DNA from: an uncultured Bacteroidota bacterium | Lineage (GTDB): Bacteria > Bacteroidota > Bacteroidia > Flavobacteriales > Flavobacteriaceae | Direction: 5' to 3' | Assembly: GCA_902597545.1 (NCBI GenBank) | Contig: CACJYD010000004.1 | Location: 19,988 to 83,987 of the forward strand | DNA length: 64,000 nucleotides | In this document: positions 17,470 to 26,296 of the stretch, in pieces | How the letters are laid out: each line of letters starts with the position of its first letter | How positions within the stretch are numbered: position 1 is the first letter of the stretch | Position numbers and translations under genes: made by a program | The notes under the pieces: model-generated | Database searches by the model: none | The model's input: the letters and a program-made list of their open reading frames with translations, nothing else | What the model was told of the DNA's origin: nothing

Positions 17470-19947
17470 TTATTTAGACTGTGGAATATCTATATTAATT
17501 TCGACCATATCCACAAGATTATTTTCACTTCCAAGTAGATATTTAGAAAAATGATTCGCTCGAAGCCAAAAATTATATTCAGACATATTCCCAAAACCAT
17601 GTCTTTGACTAGGTAATATCATAAAACCAAATTTTTTATTTGCTTTTATTAAGGCATTCGCCATTCTATAAGTAGCCCCAGGATGAACATTATTATCCAT
17701 ATCTCCAGTTACCAAATATAAATGTCCTTTCAAATTCTTTGCCAACGATTGATTCTTATCAATATCATAAATGTATTTAATATTTCCATCATCATCGGTT
17801 TCCTCTAAAATACCATGATGCGTTTCACTCCACCAGCTATTATAAATAGAGTTATCATGGTTTCCTGCTTGAGAATACGCAACTTTGAAGAAATCAGGGT
17901 AAACTAAAATCGCTGCAGTTGACATAAAACCACCACCACTGTGACCATAAATTCCTACTCGATTAATATCAATAAAATCGTGTCTGTTTGCTAATTGTTG
18001 TGCAACATATTTTTTATCAGCTAAGCCATAATCTCTTAAGTTTCCATAGCCATAATTATGATACCATTTTGATCTATCTGGATGACCTCCTCTATTCCCT
18101 AAAGTGATTACAATAAAACCTAACTGAGCCATTCTATCAAGCCTATCCATTCTAACTGAGAAAGACTTATTGACTGATTCGGTTTGAGGGCCTGGGTAAA
18201 CATATTCTAATAAGGGATATTTTTTATTTTCATCAAAATCAAAGGGTTTGTAAATAACTCCATACAAATCTGTTATTCCATCATCTGCTTTTGCTTTAAA
18301 TGTTTCTGGAAATTTATATCCTGATTCAAATAAAGCACTTAAATCAGCAGTCTCCAGATTCATTATCACACTTCCATCAGAGTTTATAAGATTAGATTTT
18401 GGTGTTGTATTTACCCTGGAAAAATTATTAACAAAAAACTTATGATTATCTGAAGGGTATGTCATTGTATTGAAGTCACCCTTATTTAATAATTTGGGTA
18501 CTCCACCATTTAAAGAAATTTTATAAGTATGTTCATAATAAGGATCAATTTCTTTATTTACTCCATGTGCACTGAAAAATAAAAAGTTTGATTTTTGATC
18601 GTAATACTTAATATTATCACTATGAAAAGGGCCACTAGTAATTCGGTTTAACAAATTCCCATTTATATCATGCCTGTAAAAATGTGCCCATCCATCTTTC
18701 TCAGACCAATGTATCATTTCAGTTTCATTTTTAATTAAGTACAATGGTCTTGTTTCAATGTAAGTATTCATTCTTTCTTCAATTAATACTTCTACCTCTC
18801 CAGTGTTAATGTCAGCTCTACATACATCCATTTTTTTTCTATCTCTACTCGTTATATTAAAATATATTTTTCCTTTATCAGACAATAATAATGTAGGCCT
18901 AAATTCATCATCATAACTAGACGGTTTAGTTCTTTTACTATGAATATTAATTCCACTTATGTAGGAGATTGTTTTTTGCTTGATTGAGTCAATTTGAACT
19001 TTTCTTATATCTTTAGATTTTATATCAAAGATCAAAATTTCGTGAGTGTACTCTGCTTCCTCACCAGCCATATGATATTTATACGTTTCGAGTGTAGGTC
19101 TTTTTTTACCAACAGAATTTATTACCCACAAATCTTTAATTTTTCGTCTGTCAGTTTTTTGATATACAAAATTTTTGGAATCAGATGACCAATACCCTCT
19201 TATTGGAAATTTATCATTTTTCATTTTTTCAATATCTTCATTATCCATTCCTCTATTGTATCCTCCATATCCAAAATGTTCAACACCATCTTTTGTCCAC
19301 TGATTTTCTACTATAGTTGAATCTTTTTCATCAGCTACTGCCTTTAAAAAGTTTTCCTTATCCATCCAATATAGATTGTGTTTTTTTGAATAAAGTACAA
19401 TTGTACTATCAGGTGCTACATTTGCCCATTTTTTCCACTTCTCGTCTTTCTTTTTTTCATTATTAATGATTGTTAGTCCATTGCCTCCAAGTTTATATTC
19501 AAGAAAGAAAACCTTTTTTTCTTTGCTTTTCTTTTTTAAAGTATCAGAGGACTCTACAAGTTCTGAAGATGTAACCCTAAATCTAATAGCAGTTTCATTT
19601 TTAACAAACTTGAAATTAAACTTTGGAAGGTGTTTACCATCATAAGGATCCTTTGTGATTTCTGTTAACCATGCAGCCATTTTATCATTATCAAATAATT
19701 CTGACTTTGTTCTTCTATCTGCATCCACTAAATAATATTTAGAACCATTAGTTGTTTTATATTGATACCAAAATTTATTTCCGTTTTTAAGCCAATGAGG
19801 ATTAACGGTTGTTGAATGAACTAGTTTAGCTAAATTTTTTGGAGAAAACTTATAAGCTAATTCATAGTTTGCCTTGTTAGTATCATGAGATTGACTAAAA
19901 CTCAGATAAGTAAATAAAATAAATAAACTATAACACAATTTTTTCAT
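17470..19947 (-). CDS. S9 family (DPP IV-like) peptidase, secreted
   Basis: I use ATG 19947 (M-K-K-L-C-Y-S-L) rather than the GTG two codons upstream, because AGGTG lies just before it and the signal peptide then starts normally; the product has 825 residues. A DPPIV propeller spans roughly residues 80-560 and the hydrolase domain the rest. The nucleophile is Ser670 in Y-G-H-S-G-G-G; Asp is in G-D-M-D-N-N-V and His in Q-R-H-G-F-G. It is about 100 residues longer than the paralogue at 9057, with a Lys-rich insertion near residue 140. It lies between two esterase genes on the same strand. Confidence 0.92.
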   Translation of the reverse strand: MKKLCYSLFILFTYLSFSQSHDTNKANYELAYKFSPKNLAKLVHSTTVNPHWLKNGNKFWYQYKTTNGSKYYLVDADRRTKSELFDNDKMAAWLTEITKDPYDGKHLPKFNFKFVKNETAIRFRVTSSELVESSDTLKKKSKEKKVFFLEYKLGGNGLTIINNEKKKDEKWKKWANVAPDSTIVLYSKKHNLYWMDKENFLKAVADEKDSTIVENQWTKDGVEHFGYGGYNRGMDNEDIEKMKNDKFPIRGYWSSDSKNFVYQKTDRRKIKDLWVINSVGKKRPTLETYKYHMAGEEAEYTHEILIFDIKSKDIRKVQIDSIKQKTISYISGINIHSKRTKPSSYDDEFRPTLLLSDKGKIYFNITSRDRKKMDVCRADINTGEVEVLIEERMNTYIETRPLYLIKNETEMIHWSEKDGWAHFYRHDINGNLLNRITSGPFHSDNIKYYDQKSNFLFFSAHGVNKEIDPYYEHTYKISLNGGVPKLLNKGDFNTMTYPSDNHKFFVNNFSRVNTTPKSNLINSDGSVIMNLETADLSALFESGYKFPETFKAKADDGITDLYGVIYKPFDFDENKKYPLLEYVYPGPQTESVNKSFSVRMDRLDRMAQLGFIVITLGNRGGHPDRSKWYHNYGYGNLRDYGLADKKYVAQQLANRHDFIDINRVGIYGHSGGGFMSTAAILVYPDFFKVAYSQAGNHDNSIYNSWWSETHHGILEETDDDGNIKYIYDIDKNQSLAKNLKGHLYLVTGDMDNNVHPGATYRMANALIKANKKFGFMILPSQRHGFGNMSEYNFWLRANHFSKYLLGSENNLVDMVEINIDIPQSK

Positions 19948-20002
19948 AAACACCTACAATTAAGTTAATTAAATATAAAAGATAGAATTAAAAATACAAT
20001 TT

Positions 20003-20860
20003 TTAGAATCTTTTAAAAAAATTCCAAATATCTGAGAACATATTTGGATATGTTGGTCTTAAATTATGTCCTCCATTTTCAACCCTTATATATTTTATTT
20101 CTTTATTATCATTACATCCAATGAAAGTATATATTGTCTTATCATTCATTATTTTTTTTTGTGGAGGAAGTGCACACTCAAAATTTATTGCCCACAGCTC
20201 TGCACTTTTTAGTGCATCTAAAAAATTGTGGCCAAATGCTATTCCACCATCAATAGGAATAGTCGAATCTTTAGCACCATTTATTTGAAATATAGATAGT
20301 GGTTTTGTGTTGTCTTTAATTGGCATACTTTCCATAAGCTGACTCACAACTGGAGCAATTGCTTTAAAATGTGAAGTATGAATTCCTAGTTTGTTTACCA
20401 TCCCTGATCCATTTGAAGTTCCTATTGCATAAATCTTATTCATATTCAAATTATTGTAGTTTTCTAATTCCTTGATAATTGAATTAATGAAAGCCACATC
20501 ATCAGCTTTTGAAGGTTCTGTCCCTAAATTCCAAGAATCTAGATGACCTTGAGGATAAATGCCAACAAATTCTCCACTATCCGTAAAACTTTTTAACTGA
20601 TTTACCCATGAAGTATTTTTACCACCTTTTCCGTGTAAAGCAAATACAATTGGATAATCTACATCACTATTAATATTTGCCGATGTTTGAATTATTACTG
20701 GTCTTTCAGTTTTGGTTCCTTGAATTATTTGATCAATATAAATAGTCTTCGTAACTAACGATTTTTTACCATTAAGATCCTGGCTTACTAATTCATTTGA
20801 ACTATCGCATGAAAAAAAGAATATGAAAATCGTTGATATAAAAACTAAATTAATTTTCAT
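20003..20860 (-). CDS. Second PHB depolymerase/feruloyl esterase-like lipoprotein
   Basis: The 285-residue protein has a lipoprotein signal (F-F-F-S-C-D). It shows A-L-H-G-K-G-G for the oxyanion hole, nucleophile Ser149 in G-T-S-N-G-S, an Asp candidate in I-N-G-A-K-D-S-T-I-P and His in N-G-G-H-N-L. It is related to the esterase at 16549 but the sequences differ greatly, so this is not a recent duplication. In its minus-strand run it follows the Cys-rich peptide by 39 bases and precedes the S9 peptidase by 55. It probably hydrolyses esters on polymers or oligosaccharides outside the cytoplasm. Confidence 0.82.
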   Translation of the reverse strand: MKINLVFISTIFIFFFSCDSSNELVSQDLNGKKSLVTKTIYIDQIIQGTKTERPVIIQTSANINSDVDYPIVFALHGKGGKNTSWVNQLKSFTDSGEFVGIYPQGHLDSWNLGTEPSKADDVAFINSIIKELENYNNLNMNKIYAIGTSNGSGMVNKLGIHTSHFKAIAPVVSQLMESMPIKDNTKPLSIFQINGAKDSTIPIDGGIAFGHNFLDALKSAELWAINFECALPPQKKIMNDKTIYTFIGCNDNKEIKYIRVENGGHNLRPTYPNMFSDIWNFFKRF

Positions 20861-20899
20861 AAAAAAATCTAATGATCAGTATTTTGATGTAAATAAAAA

Positions 20900-21007
20900 T
20901 TAACAATCACATGGATCGCAATTACAAGGGCTGCAAGTACACTGGTTGCAATTATTTTTATTACATGGCTCGCAGTCACAACTACAATTAGTATTCATAT
21001 TGGTCAT
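20900..21007 (-). CDS. Cys-rich 35-residue metallothionein-like peptide (not in ORF track)
   Basis: Reading the minus strand from ATG at 21007 to TAA at 20900-20902 gives 35 residues, 11 of them Cys: M-T-N-M-N-T-N-C-S-C-D-C-E-P-C then C-N-Q-C-T-C-S-P-C-N-C-D-P-C-D-C after a short K-N-N linker. There is no His and no aromatic residue, and C-x-C and C-x2-C spacings dominate, as in metallothioneins. It lies 29 bases after dgkA and 39 before an esterase gene, filling the only otherwise empty gap in this run. A start at Met4 is possible. It should bind soft metals such as Zn, Cu or Cd if expressed; no homologue is named here because none was searched. Confidence 0.6.
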   Translation of the reverse strand: MTNMNTNCSCDCEPCNKNNCNQCTCSPCNCDPCDC

Positions 21008-21036
21008 TTGTTATAATAAAGTTAGGAATAAAATTA

Positions 21037-21411
21037 TTACGTATTATTTAGTAAATCAGAAAAATAGGGATAGTAGATTATAACTAATACCATTAACGAA
21101 CTAATTACAGCAAATGAAACAGCCCCAGCAGAAATATCTTTGATTAATTTAATTCTAGAATCATACTCTGGATTAATTATATCACATATTTTTTCAGCCA
21201 CAGTATTCAGAGCTTCTGTGCTTAATATAAATCCAATCAAGATTATATGAATAATCCATTCATTTTTTGTTATTTCAAAATAATACCCTAGACCAATAAA
21301 TAGAAGAAAAAAAAGGGATTGAACTTTAATTGAATCTTCATTTTTTAAAAGAAAAAACATTCCACTAAGAGCAATTATAATACCTTTGATTCTTTTAAAT
21401 ATAAATTGCAT
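21037..21411 (-). CDS. dgkA: Diacylglycerol kinase family protein
   Basis: This 124-residue integral membrane protein has the DgkA signature E-A-L-N-T-V-A-E-K-I-C-D followed by I-K-L-I-K-D-I-S-A-G-A-V, and three membrane helices. DgkA enzymes phosphorylate diacylglycerol, or undecaprenol in Gram-positives, in the inner membrane. The length is normal. It is the first gene of the minus-strand run leading to the Cys-rich peptide and esterases. The gene diverges from the DUF457-like gene at 21446 with only 34 bases between the starts. Confidence 0.9.
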   Translation of the reverse strand: MQFIFKRIKGIIIALSGMFFLLKNEDSIKVQSLFFLLFIGLGYYFEITKNEWIIHIILIGFILSTEALNTVAEKICDIINPEYDSRIKLIKDISAGAVSFAVISSLMVLVIIYYPYFSDLLNNT

Positions 21412-21445
21412 AATATTAAAAACTTAACTTAAAATTATAATAATT

Positions 21446-21922
21446 ATGGATACGCTCAGTCATGCGCTATATGGAAAAGGATTATTTGGATATAAAAAAT
21501 ACAGATGGTATTCATTCTTCTTTGGTATTATACCAGACATATTTTCATTTGGTATTTACTTTATTTATTTAATTGTATTTAGTGAATTTGAATTTGGCAG
21601 ACCCTCTAGAGAGGAACTTCCTCACTGGGTATATGATTTATATGATATTTCTCATAGTATGGTAACAGCTTTAGTCTTTATTGCAATTGCTTACAAGATT
21701 AATAAAGATTTTGCATGGCCAATGTTAGCTTGGCCTATGCATATTGTTGTAGATTTTTTCACACATAGTATTAAATTTTTTCCAACCCCAATTTTATGGC
21801 CAATTTCAGATTATAGATTTGATGGAGTACCATGGTCAAATCCATATGTATTGGGAATAAATTTTATATTGATATTTTTAATATTTATATATCGCTGGAG
21901 AACCAGGCTAAAAAATAAATAA
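21446..21922 (+). CDS. DUF457-like inner membrane protein (YdjM-type)
   Basis: The 158-residue protein begins M-D-T-L-S-H-A-L-Y-G and continues with G-I-I-P-D-I, D-I-S-H-S, and P-M-H-I-V-V-D-F-F-T-H-S between four hydrophobic helices. The early His, the Pro-Asp and the later His-x3-Asp-x3-His pattern match membrane-bound predicted metal-dependent hydrolases of the DUF457/YdjM type, whose substrates are unknown. Its stop overlaps the next gene's ATG by one base (TAATG). Confidence 0.65.
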   Translation: MDTLSHALYGKGLFGYKKYRWYSFFFGIIPDIFSFGIYFIYLIVFSEFEFGRPSREELPHWVYDLYDISHSMVTALVFIAIAYKINKDFAWPMLAWPMHIVVDFFTHSIKFFPTPILWPISDYRFDGVPWSNPYVLGINFILIFLIFIYRWRTRLKNK

Positions 21923-22623
21923 TGAGAGAAAAAAGTTTTAAACGTTATCTGTTTGATTTTATTGTAATTGTTTTAGGGATTACAGTATCATTTTGGTTTA
22001 ACCAATTATCAATTAAAAGAAGTGATAATAAAGAGAGAATAAAAGTTCTAAATAATATTGAAAAGGAAATTGCAGAAATAGAGAAATATTGTGATGAAAG
22101 ACTTAATGCTTGGAATGATGATATAGGATTGTATACGGAATTTTTAGATGATAATTTAAATATTGAATCCATAAAAAATATTACTTCAAGTAAAGGAAGG
22201 ATTGAGTTTAATTTAATTTACTATAGGGATTTTGAACCACCTATGAATAGATACAATTCTATGATTAGCTCGGGTGATATAAAGTTTATTAAATCAGAAA
22301 AAATTAAAGAAACGCTGACAAGACTTCATAATTTGAATTATTCTAATCTTAAAACGTCAGTTGAATATGAAAAATCTTTAAAGCAAGAACTGATTAACAT
22401 TTTAACCGAAAACCACTCTGAGATATTATTTGCAGCTGATAGTTATAAAACATCAATTGAAATATATTCAAGTCTTTTACATAAATCAATACAAAGCGAC
22501 CAAGAACTAAAGTCGAACCTGCTAATACAAATGAAGTATTTTAAAAGTAGAGTTAGTCTTCTGAAGCTTTACATGTATACCTTAGACGAGTTAAAATCTG
22601 AAGTTGAAAATTCTTTAGATTAG
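21922..22623 (+). CDS. DUF6090-like protein with one N-terminal membrane helix
   Basis: The 233-residue protein has a single membrane helix at about residues 10-25 (D-F-I-V-I-V-L-G-I-T-V-S-F-W-F-N) followed by a charged, mostly helical domain. This matches a family frequent in Flavobacteriia in which the helix is followed by a Trp-Asn or Phe-Asn pair and helices of unknown role. It is translationally coupled to the upstream gene. Its 3' end overlaps the convergent SnoaL-like gene by 4 bases. I can name no function. Confidence 0.55.
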   Translation: MREKSFKRYLFDFIVIVLGITVSFWFNQLSIKRSDNKERIKVLNNIEKEIAEIEKYCDERLNAWNDDIGLYTEFLDDNLNIESIKNITSSKGRIEFNLIYYRDFEPPMNRYNSMISSGDIKFIKSEKIKETLTRLHNLNYSNLKTSVEYEKSLKQELINILTENHSEILFAADSYKTSIEIYSSLLHKSIQSDQELKSNLLIQMKYFKSRVSLLKLYMYTLDELKSEVENSLD

Positions 22624-23156
22624 TTTACAGCTTGGTACTCGTCAATCACTACATCTCCATCAGAGTTTAACAATTGATCAAGCATAGATTTCATGTCAAA
22701 AAAGTCATGTTCTTTAGCAATCTTACCATCTTTCATTGTGATCATGGTTGTTCCAGAAAGATCTAAATAATTTCCTGTTGCTGGAATTCCAAAAAAATCT
22801 CCTGTGTGCTTTCCCTTAAAGTTCCAATGTTTTACAAGTCTATTACCCTGACCAAAAGCATCAATAATTTTCCACTCTATTTCTGAAAAACCGTTAAGAT
22901 AATTTAAATAATGATTTTTTACAGCTTCAATACCAACTACATCACCTTGATCTGTAACAACAACAACATCTTCAGTAAAATTATCAGAATTAACTGTACT
23001 TGTATCTCCATCAATTAAAAATGTATTCCAAACATTTTGATACATTTCAAGATCTTTCTCAAGTTGAGCATTAGCATCAATTAATTTTTTTTCAGCAGTA
23101 TTTCCTCCACAACTCAATAGAAGGAGAGAAAAAAGTATTACATATATATTTTTCAT
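22620..23156 (-). CDS. SnoaL/NTF2-like lipoprotein
   Basis: This 178-residue protein has a lipoprotein signal (L-L-L-L-S-C-G-G) and then an NTF2-like fold similar to SnoaL polyketide cyclases: G-I-E-A-V-K-N-H-Y-L-N-Y and F-G-I-P-A-T-G-N-Y-L-D-L-S-G-T-T-M, with D-G-K-I-A-K-E-H-D-F-F-D near the end. Such exported domains bind small ligands or act as isomerases; the substrate is unknown. It is monocistronic between convergent and divergent neighbours. Confidence 0.8.
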   Translation of the reverse strand: MKNIYVILFSLLLLSCGGNTAEKKLIDANAQLEKDLEMYQNVWNTFLIDGDTSTVNSDNFTEDVVVVTDQGDVVGIEAVKNHYLNYLNGFSEIEWKIIDAFGQGNRLVKHWNFKGKHTGDFFGIPATGNYLDLSGTTMITMKDGKIAKEHDFFDMKSMLDQLLNSDGDVVIDEYQAVN

Positions 23157-23189
23157 AATTGATTTAAATTTATATAATTATAAATCCAG

Positions 23190-24011
23190 ATGCAAAAAAA
23201 ACTTTTACTTATAATTCCCATACTATTTTTTTTAAACATTAATGAACTAAAAGTGATTTCATATAATATTAGATACAATAACTCTAATGATGGTGTCAAT
23301 ATTTGGGAAAATAGAAGATCAACTATTAAGAATTTTATTGTTGATGAAAATCCAGATTTTGCAGGATTGCAAGAGGTTACTTACTCTCAACTAATATTTT
23401 TAACTGAATCTTTAAAAGATTATGATTATATAGGTGTCGGTCGTGATGACGGAAAAACAAAAGGAGAATTTAGTCCAATATTTTATAATAGGAATAAATA
23501 CAAAATTTTAACCAATGATACATTTTGGTTATCCTCAACACCTGAGAAAGTTTCTATTGGTTGGGACGCTTCAATGGAAAGAATATGTACATATGGATTA
23601 TTTGAAAATGTAGATACAAAACAGAGGTTATGGGTATTCAATACCCATTTTGACCACATTGGTAATCACGCAAGAGAAAAATCTACAGATTTAATTTTGA
23701 AGAAGATTAACAGTATTAAATCAAAAGATATTCCAGTTATATTAACTGGTGATTTTAATTTAAATGATGATAATTTTTCCATAAAAAAAATTCAAAAACA
23801 ACTAAAGGATGTTCTAATCAATATCAAAAAAACTGATCTTAATTATGAGACATACAATGGGTTTAAAAATTTAGTTAAATCAAAAAGAAGAATTGATTAT
23901 ATTTTTACTAGAAATTTTGAAGTAAAAGAAGCTAAACATGTCTACATAAAAACCCCATATGGTGGTTGGGCATCAGATCATCATCCAGTTTTATCACTAC
24001 TTAAATATTAA
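23190..24011 (+). CDS. Endonuclease/exonuclease/phosphatase (EEP) family hydrolase
   Basis: The 273-residue protein has a short hydrophobic N-terminus that may export it and then the EEP fold: V-I-S-Y-N-I-R-Y-N-N at about residue 22, G-L-Q-E-V-T with the metal-binding Glu, N-T-H-F-D-H-I-G-N, G-D-F-N-L-N, and S-D-H-H-P-V at the end. All catalytic residues of the family are present. Members cleave phosphodiester or phosphomonoester bonds in nucleic acids, inositol phosphates or lipids; the substrate cannot be assigned. A hairpin follows the stop. Confidence 0.88.
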   Translation: MQKKLLLIIPILFFLNINELKVISYNIRYNNSNDGVNIWENRRSTIKNFIVDENPDFAGLQEVTYSQLIFLTESLKDYDYIGVGRDDGKTKGEFSPIFYNRNKYKILTNDTFWLSSTPEKVSIGWDASMERICTYGLFENVDTKQRLWVFNTHFDHIGNHAREKSTDLILKKINSIKSKDIPVILTGDFNLNDDNFSIKKIQKQLKDVLINIKKTDLNYETYNGFKNLVKSKRRIDYIFTRNFEVKEAKHVYIKTPYGGWASDHHPVLSLLKY

Positions 24012-24038
24012 AAAAAACCCTGCAAACTGCAGGGCTTT
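24010..24038 (-). terminator. Rho-independent terminator (tRNA-Asn, possibly shared)
   Basis: CCCTGCA-AAC-TGCAGGG forms a perfect 7-bp stem. Read on the minus strand it is followed by at least seven T, so it terminates the tRNA-Asn transcript. On the plus strand only CTTT follows, giving a weaker signal for the EEP gene. Confidence 0.85.
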
Positions 24039-24066
24039 AAGAATATGTGATGTAGCGGTATACTTG

Positions 24067-24140
24067 CTCCCCCTCTTGGACTCGAACCAAGGACCCTCTG
24101 ATTAACAGTCAGATGCTCTAACCAACTGAGCTAAGGAGGA
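24067..24140 (-). tRNA. tRNA-Asn (anticodon GTT)
   Basis: On the minus strand the sequence folds as a full cloverleaf of 74 bases. The acceptor stem TCCTCCT pairs with AGGGGGA (one G-T), the D arm holds AGCTCAGTTGGTTAGAGC, the anticodon loop is CTGTTAA with GTT as anticodon, and the T arm is CTTGG-TTCGAGT-CCAAG. The discriminator base is G and CCA is not encoded. It stands alone, with its own promoter and terminator. Confidence 0.97.
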
Positions 24141-24152
24141 ATTTAATGAAGG

Positions 24153-24183
24153 CAAATATATATTTAATTTTTGGGTAATCAAA
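24153..24183 (-). promoter_or_regulatory. Bacteroidota-type promoter of tRNA-Asn
   Basis: The minus strand reads TTTG, 19 bases, then TATATTTG, which fits the Bacteroidota primary sigma consensus TTTG-N19-21-TAnnTTTG. The -7 box ends 12 bases before the mature tRNA. This is the clearest standard promoter I found and serves as an internal reference for the Pho-type promoters. Confidence 0.8.
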
Positions 24184-24198
24184 TAAGAGAAATAAGAA

Positions 24199-25515
24199 TT
24201 AGTTTAAAGCTCTAACCACATCCATTCCATTGGCATATATGAATAATCCAAGAAGTAAAAATAGACCTATATAAGTTGCGTATTCCATAAACTTCTCATT
24301 TGGTTTCCTTCCACTAACCATTTCATATAAGACAAACATAACATGACCTCCATCTAAAGCAGGAATTGGTAATAGATTCATAAATGCTAAAATTATGGAT
24401 AATAAGGCAGTAGTTTCCCAAAATCTTTGCCAGTCCCATGCTGCAGGAAAGATTTTTCCAATAGTGCCAAAGCCACCTAGTTGTGAAGCTCCAGCCTTGG
24501 TTGCTATATATTGAAATTGGGCTACATAATCGTATAAAGTCCAATAACCATAATCAAAACCAACTTGAATACTTTCAAAAAAACCATAATTTAATTTAGT
24601 TGGTTTTGGCATTTGGTTCATAATATTAATACCAATGACTTTATCTTCTGAATCAAAAGGAATCGTTACATCAAATAAACTACCATTTCTTAAGATTTCA
24701 AGTTCCATATAATCAGCATTAACAGACTTATTACTATCAAAGTCATCCATCTCGTAAATTTTGGATCCATTAACTCTGCTAATGATATCCCCTTTGGTTA
24801 ATCCTGCATATGATGCAGGTAATCCAGAGATAACAGAATCTATAACTATGTCTGGAACTGGAATAAATGATAGCATTTGACCAGATTCCATCATTCTTGT
24901 TCCAATATTCTCAGGAATATTTATAATTTTTCTACTACCATCCTCAGAAATTACTTGAACCTCTGAGAGTGCTCTGGTAAATAACATTTTATTGATGTCA
25001 AATTGATCGACAATTTCTTTACCATCAACTGTTAGAATTTTATCACCGTCAGTAAATCCAACCTCTTGCATTAATTCAGAAACCTTAAAACCAGAATTCA
25101 AATTTTCTTCTGTGATTACTGTCTTTCCCCAAACAAACATGATCATCATATAAAGTAAAAAACCAACAATAAAGTTAACAGTAACACCACCCAAAAGAAT
25201 AATTAATCTTTGCCAAGCAGGTTTGGACCTGAATTCCCATTCTTTAGGCTCCGATGAGGTGTGATCAGTATCAAAACTTTCATCTACAATTCCAGAAATT
25301 TTGACATATCCTCCAAGTGGAAGAGCTCCAATACCAAATTCTGTTTCACCAATTTTTTTCTTAAAAAAAGTAAATGGCCAATCAATAAAAAGGTAAAATT
25401 TCTCTACTCTACATCCAAATAACTTGGCTGGAATATAATGACCAAATTCATGAAGAACTACGAGAATTGATAAACTTAGTATTAATTGAAATGCTTTGAT
25501 TAAAACTACTTCCAT
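24199..25515 (-). CDS. rseP: RseP-type site-2 intramembrane metalloprotease
   Basis: I start at ATG 25515 (M-E-V-V-L-I-K-A-F-Q), giving 438 residues. The ORF-track start at 25698 adds 61 residues of unlike composition that would run through the divergent SCO1 promoter and start. The zinc motif H-E-F-G-H is at about residues 22-26, with the second site N-L-L-P-I-P-A-L-D-G-G-H near residue 380, and two PDZ-like domains between. RseP cleaves anti-sigma factors or signal-peptide remnants inside the inner membrane. It ends about 60 bases upstream of the tRNA-Asn gene on the same strand. Confidence 0.93.
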   Translation of the reverse strand: MEVVLIKAFQLILSLSILVVLHEFGHYIPAKLFGCRVEKFYLFIDWPFTFFKKKIGETEFGIGALPLGGYVKISGIVDESFDTDHTSSEPKEWEFRSKPAWQRLIILLGGVTVNFIVGFLLYMMIMFVWGKTVITEENLNSGFKVSELMQEVGFTDGDKILTVDGKEIVDQFDINKMLFTRALSEVQVISEDGSRKIINIPENIGTRMMESGQMLSFIPVPDIVIDSVISGLPASYAGLTKGDIISRVNGSKIYEMDDFDSNKSVNADYMELEILRNGSLFDVTIPFDSEDKVIGINIMNQMPKPTKLNYGFFESIQVGFDYGYWTLYDYVAQFQYIATKAGASQLGGFGTIGKIFPAAWDWQRFWETTALLSIILAFMNLLPIPALDGGHVMFVLYEMVSGRKPNEKFMEYATYIGLFLLLGLFIYANGMDVVRALN

Positions 25516-25615
25516 ATTTAAAAATTGGATGTCAAAAGTAACCTTTTTTGATATTACAAAAAAACTTAAAAAAAATATTTTAAAAATTATAAATAGGTTA
25601 ATTTTGCCAGTCCAT

Positions 25616-26296
25616 ATGAAAAATAGTTTTTTAAAGAGATACGGCCTAATAATTTTATTTTTTATTGTTTTTTCAGTTGTTGGAGTTTCATCATTCAACT
25701 ACGTACAAACTCCAACTAAAAAACTTCCTATATACAGCCCATCAATGGTAAGTGATGAGTTGGTCGAAGAGGATTTAAGATATGTAAAAAAATACCACAG
25801 GATTAGTGATTTTTCATTGTTTAATCAAAATGGTGAAAACGTAACTCATGATAATTATAAGAATAAAATATATGTTGCTGATTTTTTCTTTACTACATGT
25901 CCAGATATTTGTCCAATAATGACAGGTAATATGTTGTACCTACAAGAAAACTTAAAAAATGTTGATGATATTATGTTGGCCTCTTTTTCTGTAACACCTG
26001 ACGTTGATACAGTTGAAGTATTAAAATCTTATTCTCTTGAAAAAGGAGTTGATGATTCGAAGTGGAATTTGATGACAGGTGAAAAGAAACAAATTTATGA
26101 CTTGGCAAGAAAGTCATTTTTAGTAGCTAAAAAAATCCACAATGAGCAAACTCATGGTATGATTCATACAGAAAATTTTGTCTTAGTTGATAAAGACAAA
26201 AGAATTAGAGGATATTACGATGGCACAAATATTGAAGAAATGGATAGGTTACTTGATGATATTAAAATACTTTTAGATTCCTATGAAAGCTCTTAA
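25616..26296 (+). CDS. SCO1/SenC-type copper chaperone
   Basis: The start is ATG 25616 (M-K-N-S-F-L-K-R-Y), giving 226 residues. The longer ORF from 25496 overlaps rseP and lacks family similarity. One membrane helix at about residues 10-28 anchors a thioredoxin-like domain with T-C-P-D-I-C-P, the Cu-binding C-x3-C, and the His ligand in M-I-H-T-E-N-F. SCO proteins load copper into the CuA site of cytochrome oxidase. A -7 like TAATTTTG lies at 25599-25606, so the leader may be very short. The next gene, a Tp34/P19 type protein, starts 14 bases before this stop. Confidence 0.92.
   Translation: MKNSFLKRYGLIILFFIVFSVVGVSSFNYVQTPTKKLPIYSPSMVSDELVEEDLRYVKKYHRISDFSLFNQNGENVTHDNYKNKIYVADFFFTTCPDICPIMTGNMLYLQENLKNVDDIMLASFSVTPDVDTVEVLKSYSLEKGVDDSKWNLMTGEKKQIYDLARKSFLVAKKIHNEQTHGMIHTENFVLVDKDKRIRGYYDGTNIEEMDRLLDDIKILLDSYESS

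Noticed and set aside
25516-25698. N-terminal 61-residue extension of the RseP ORF
   Set aside because: It overlaps the divergent SCO1 start region, is Lys/Phe-rich and unlike RseP; the ATG at 25515 puts the zinc motif at the normal distance from the N-terminus.
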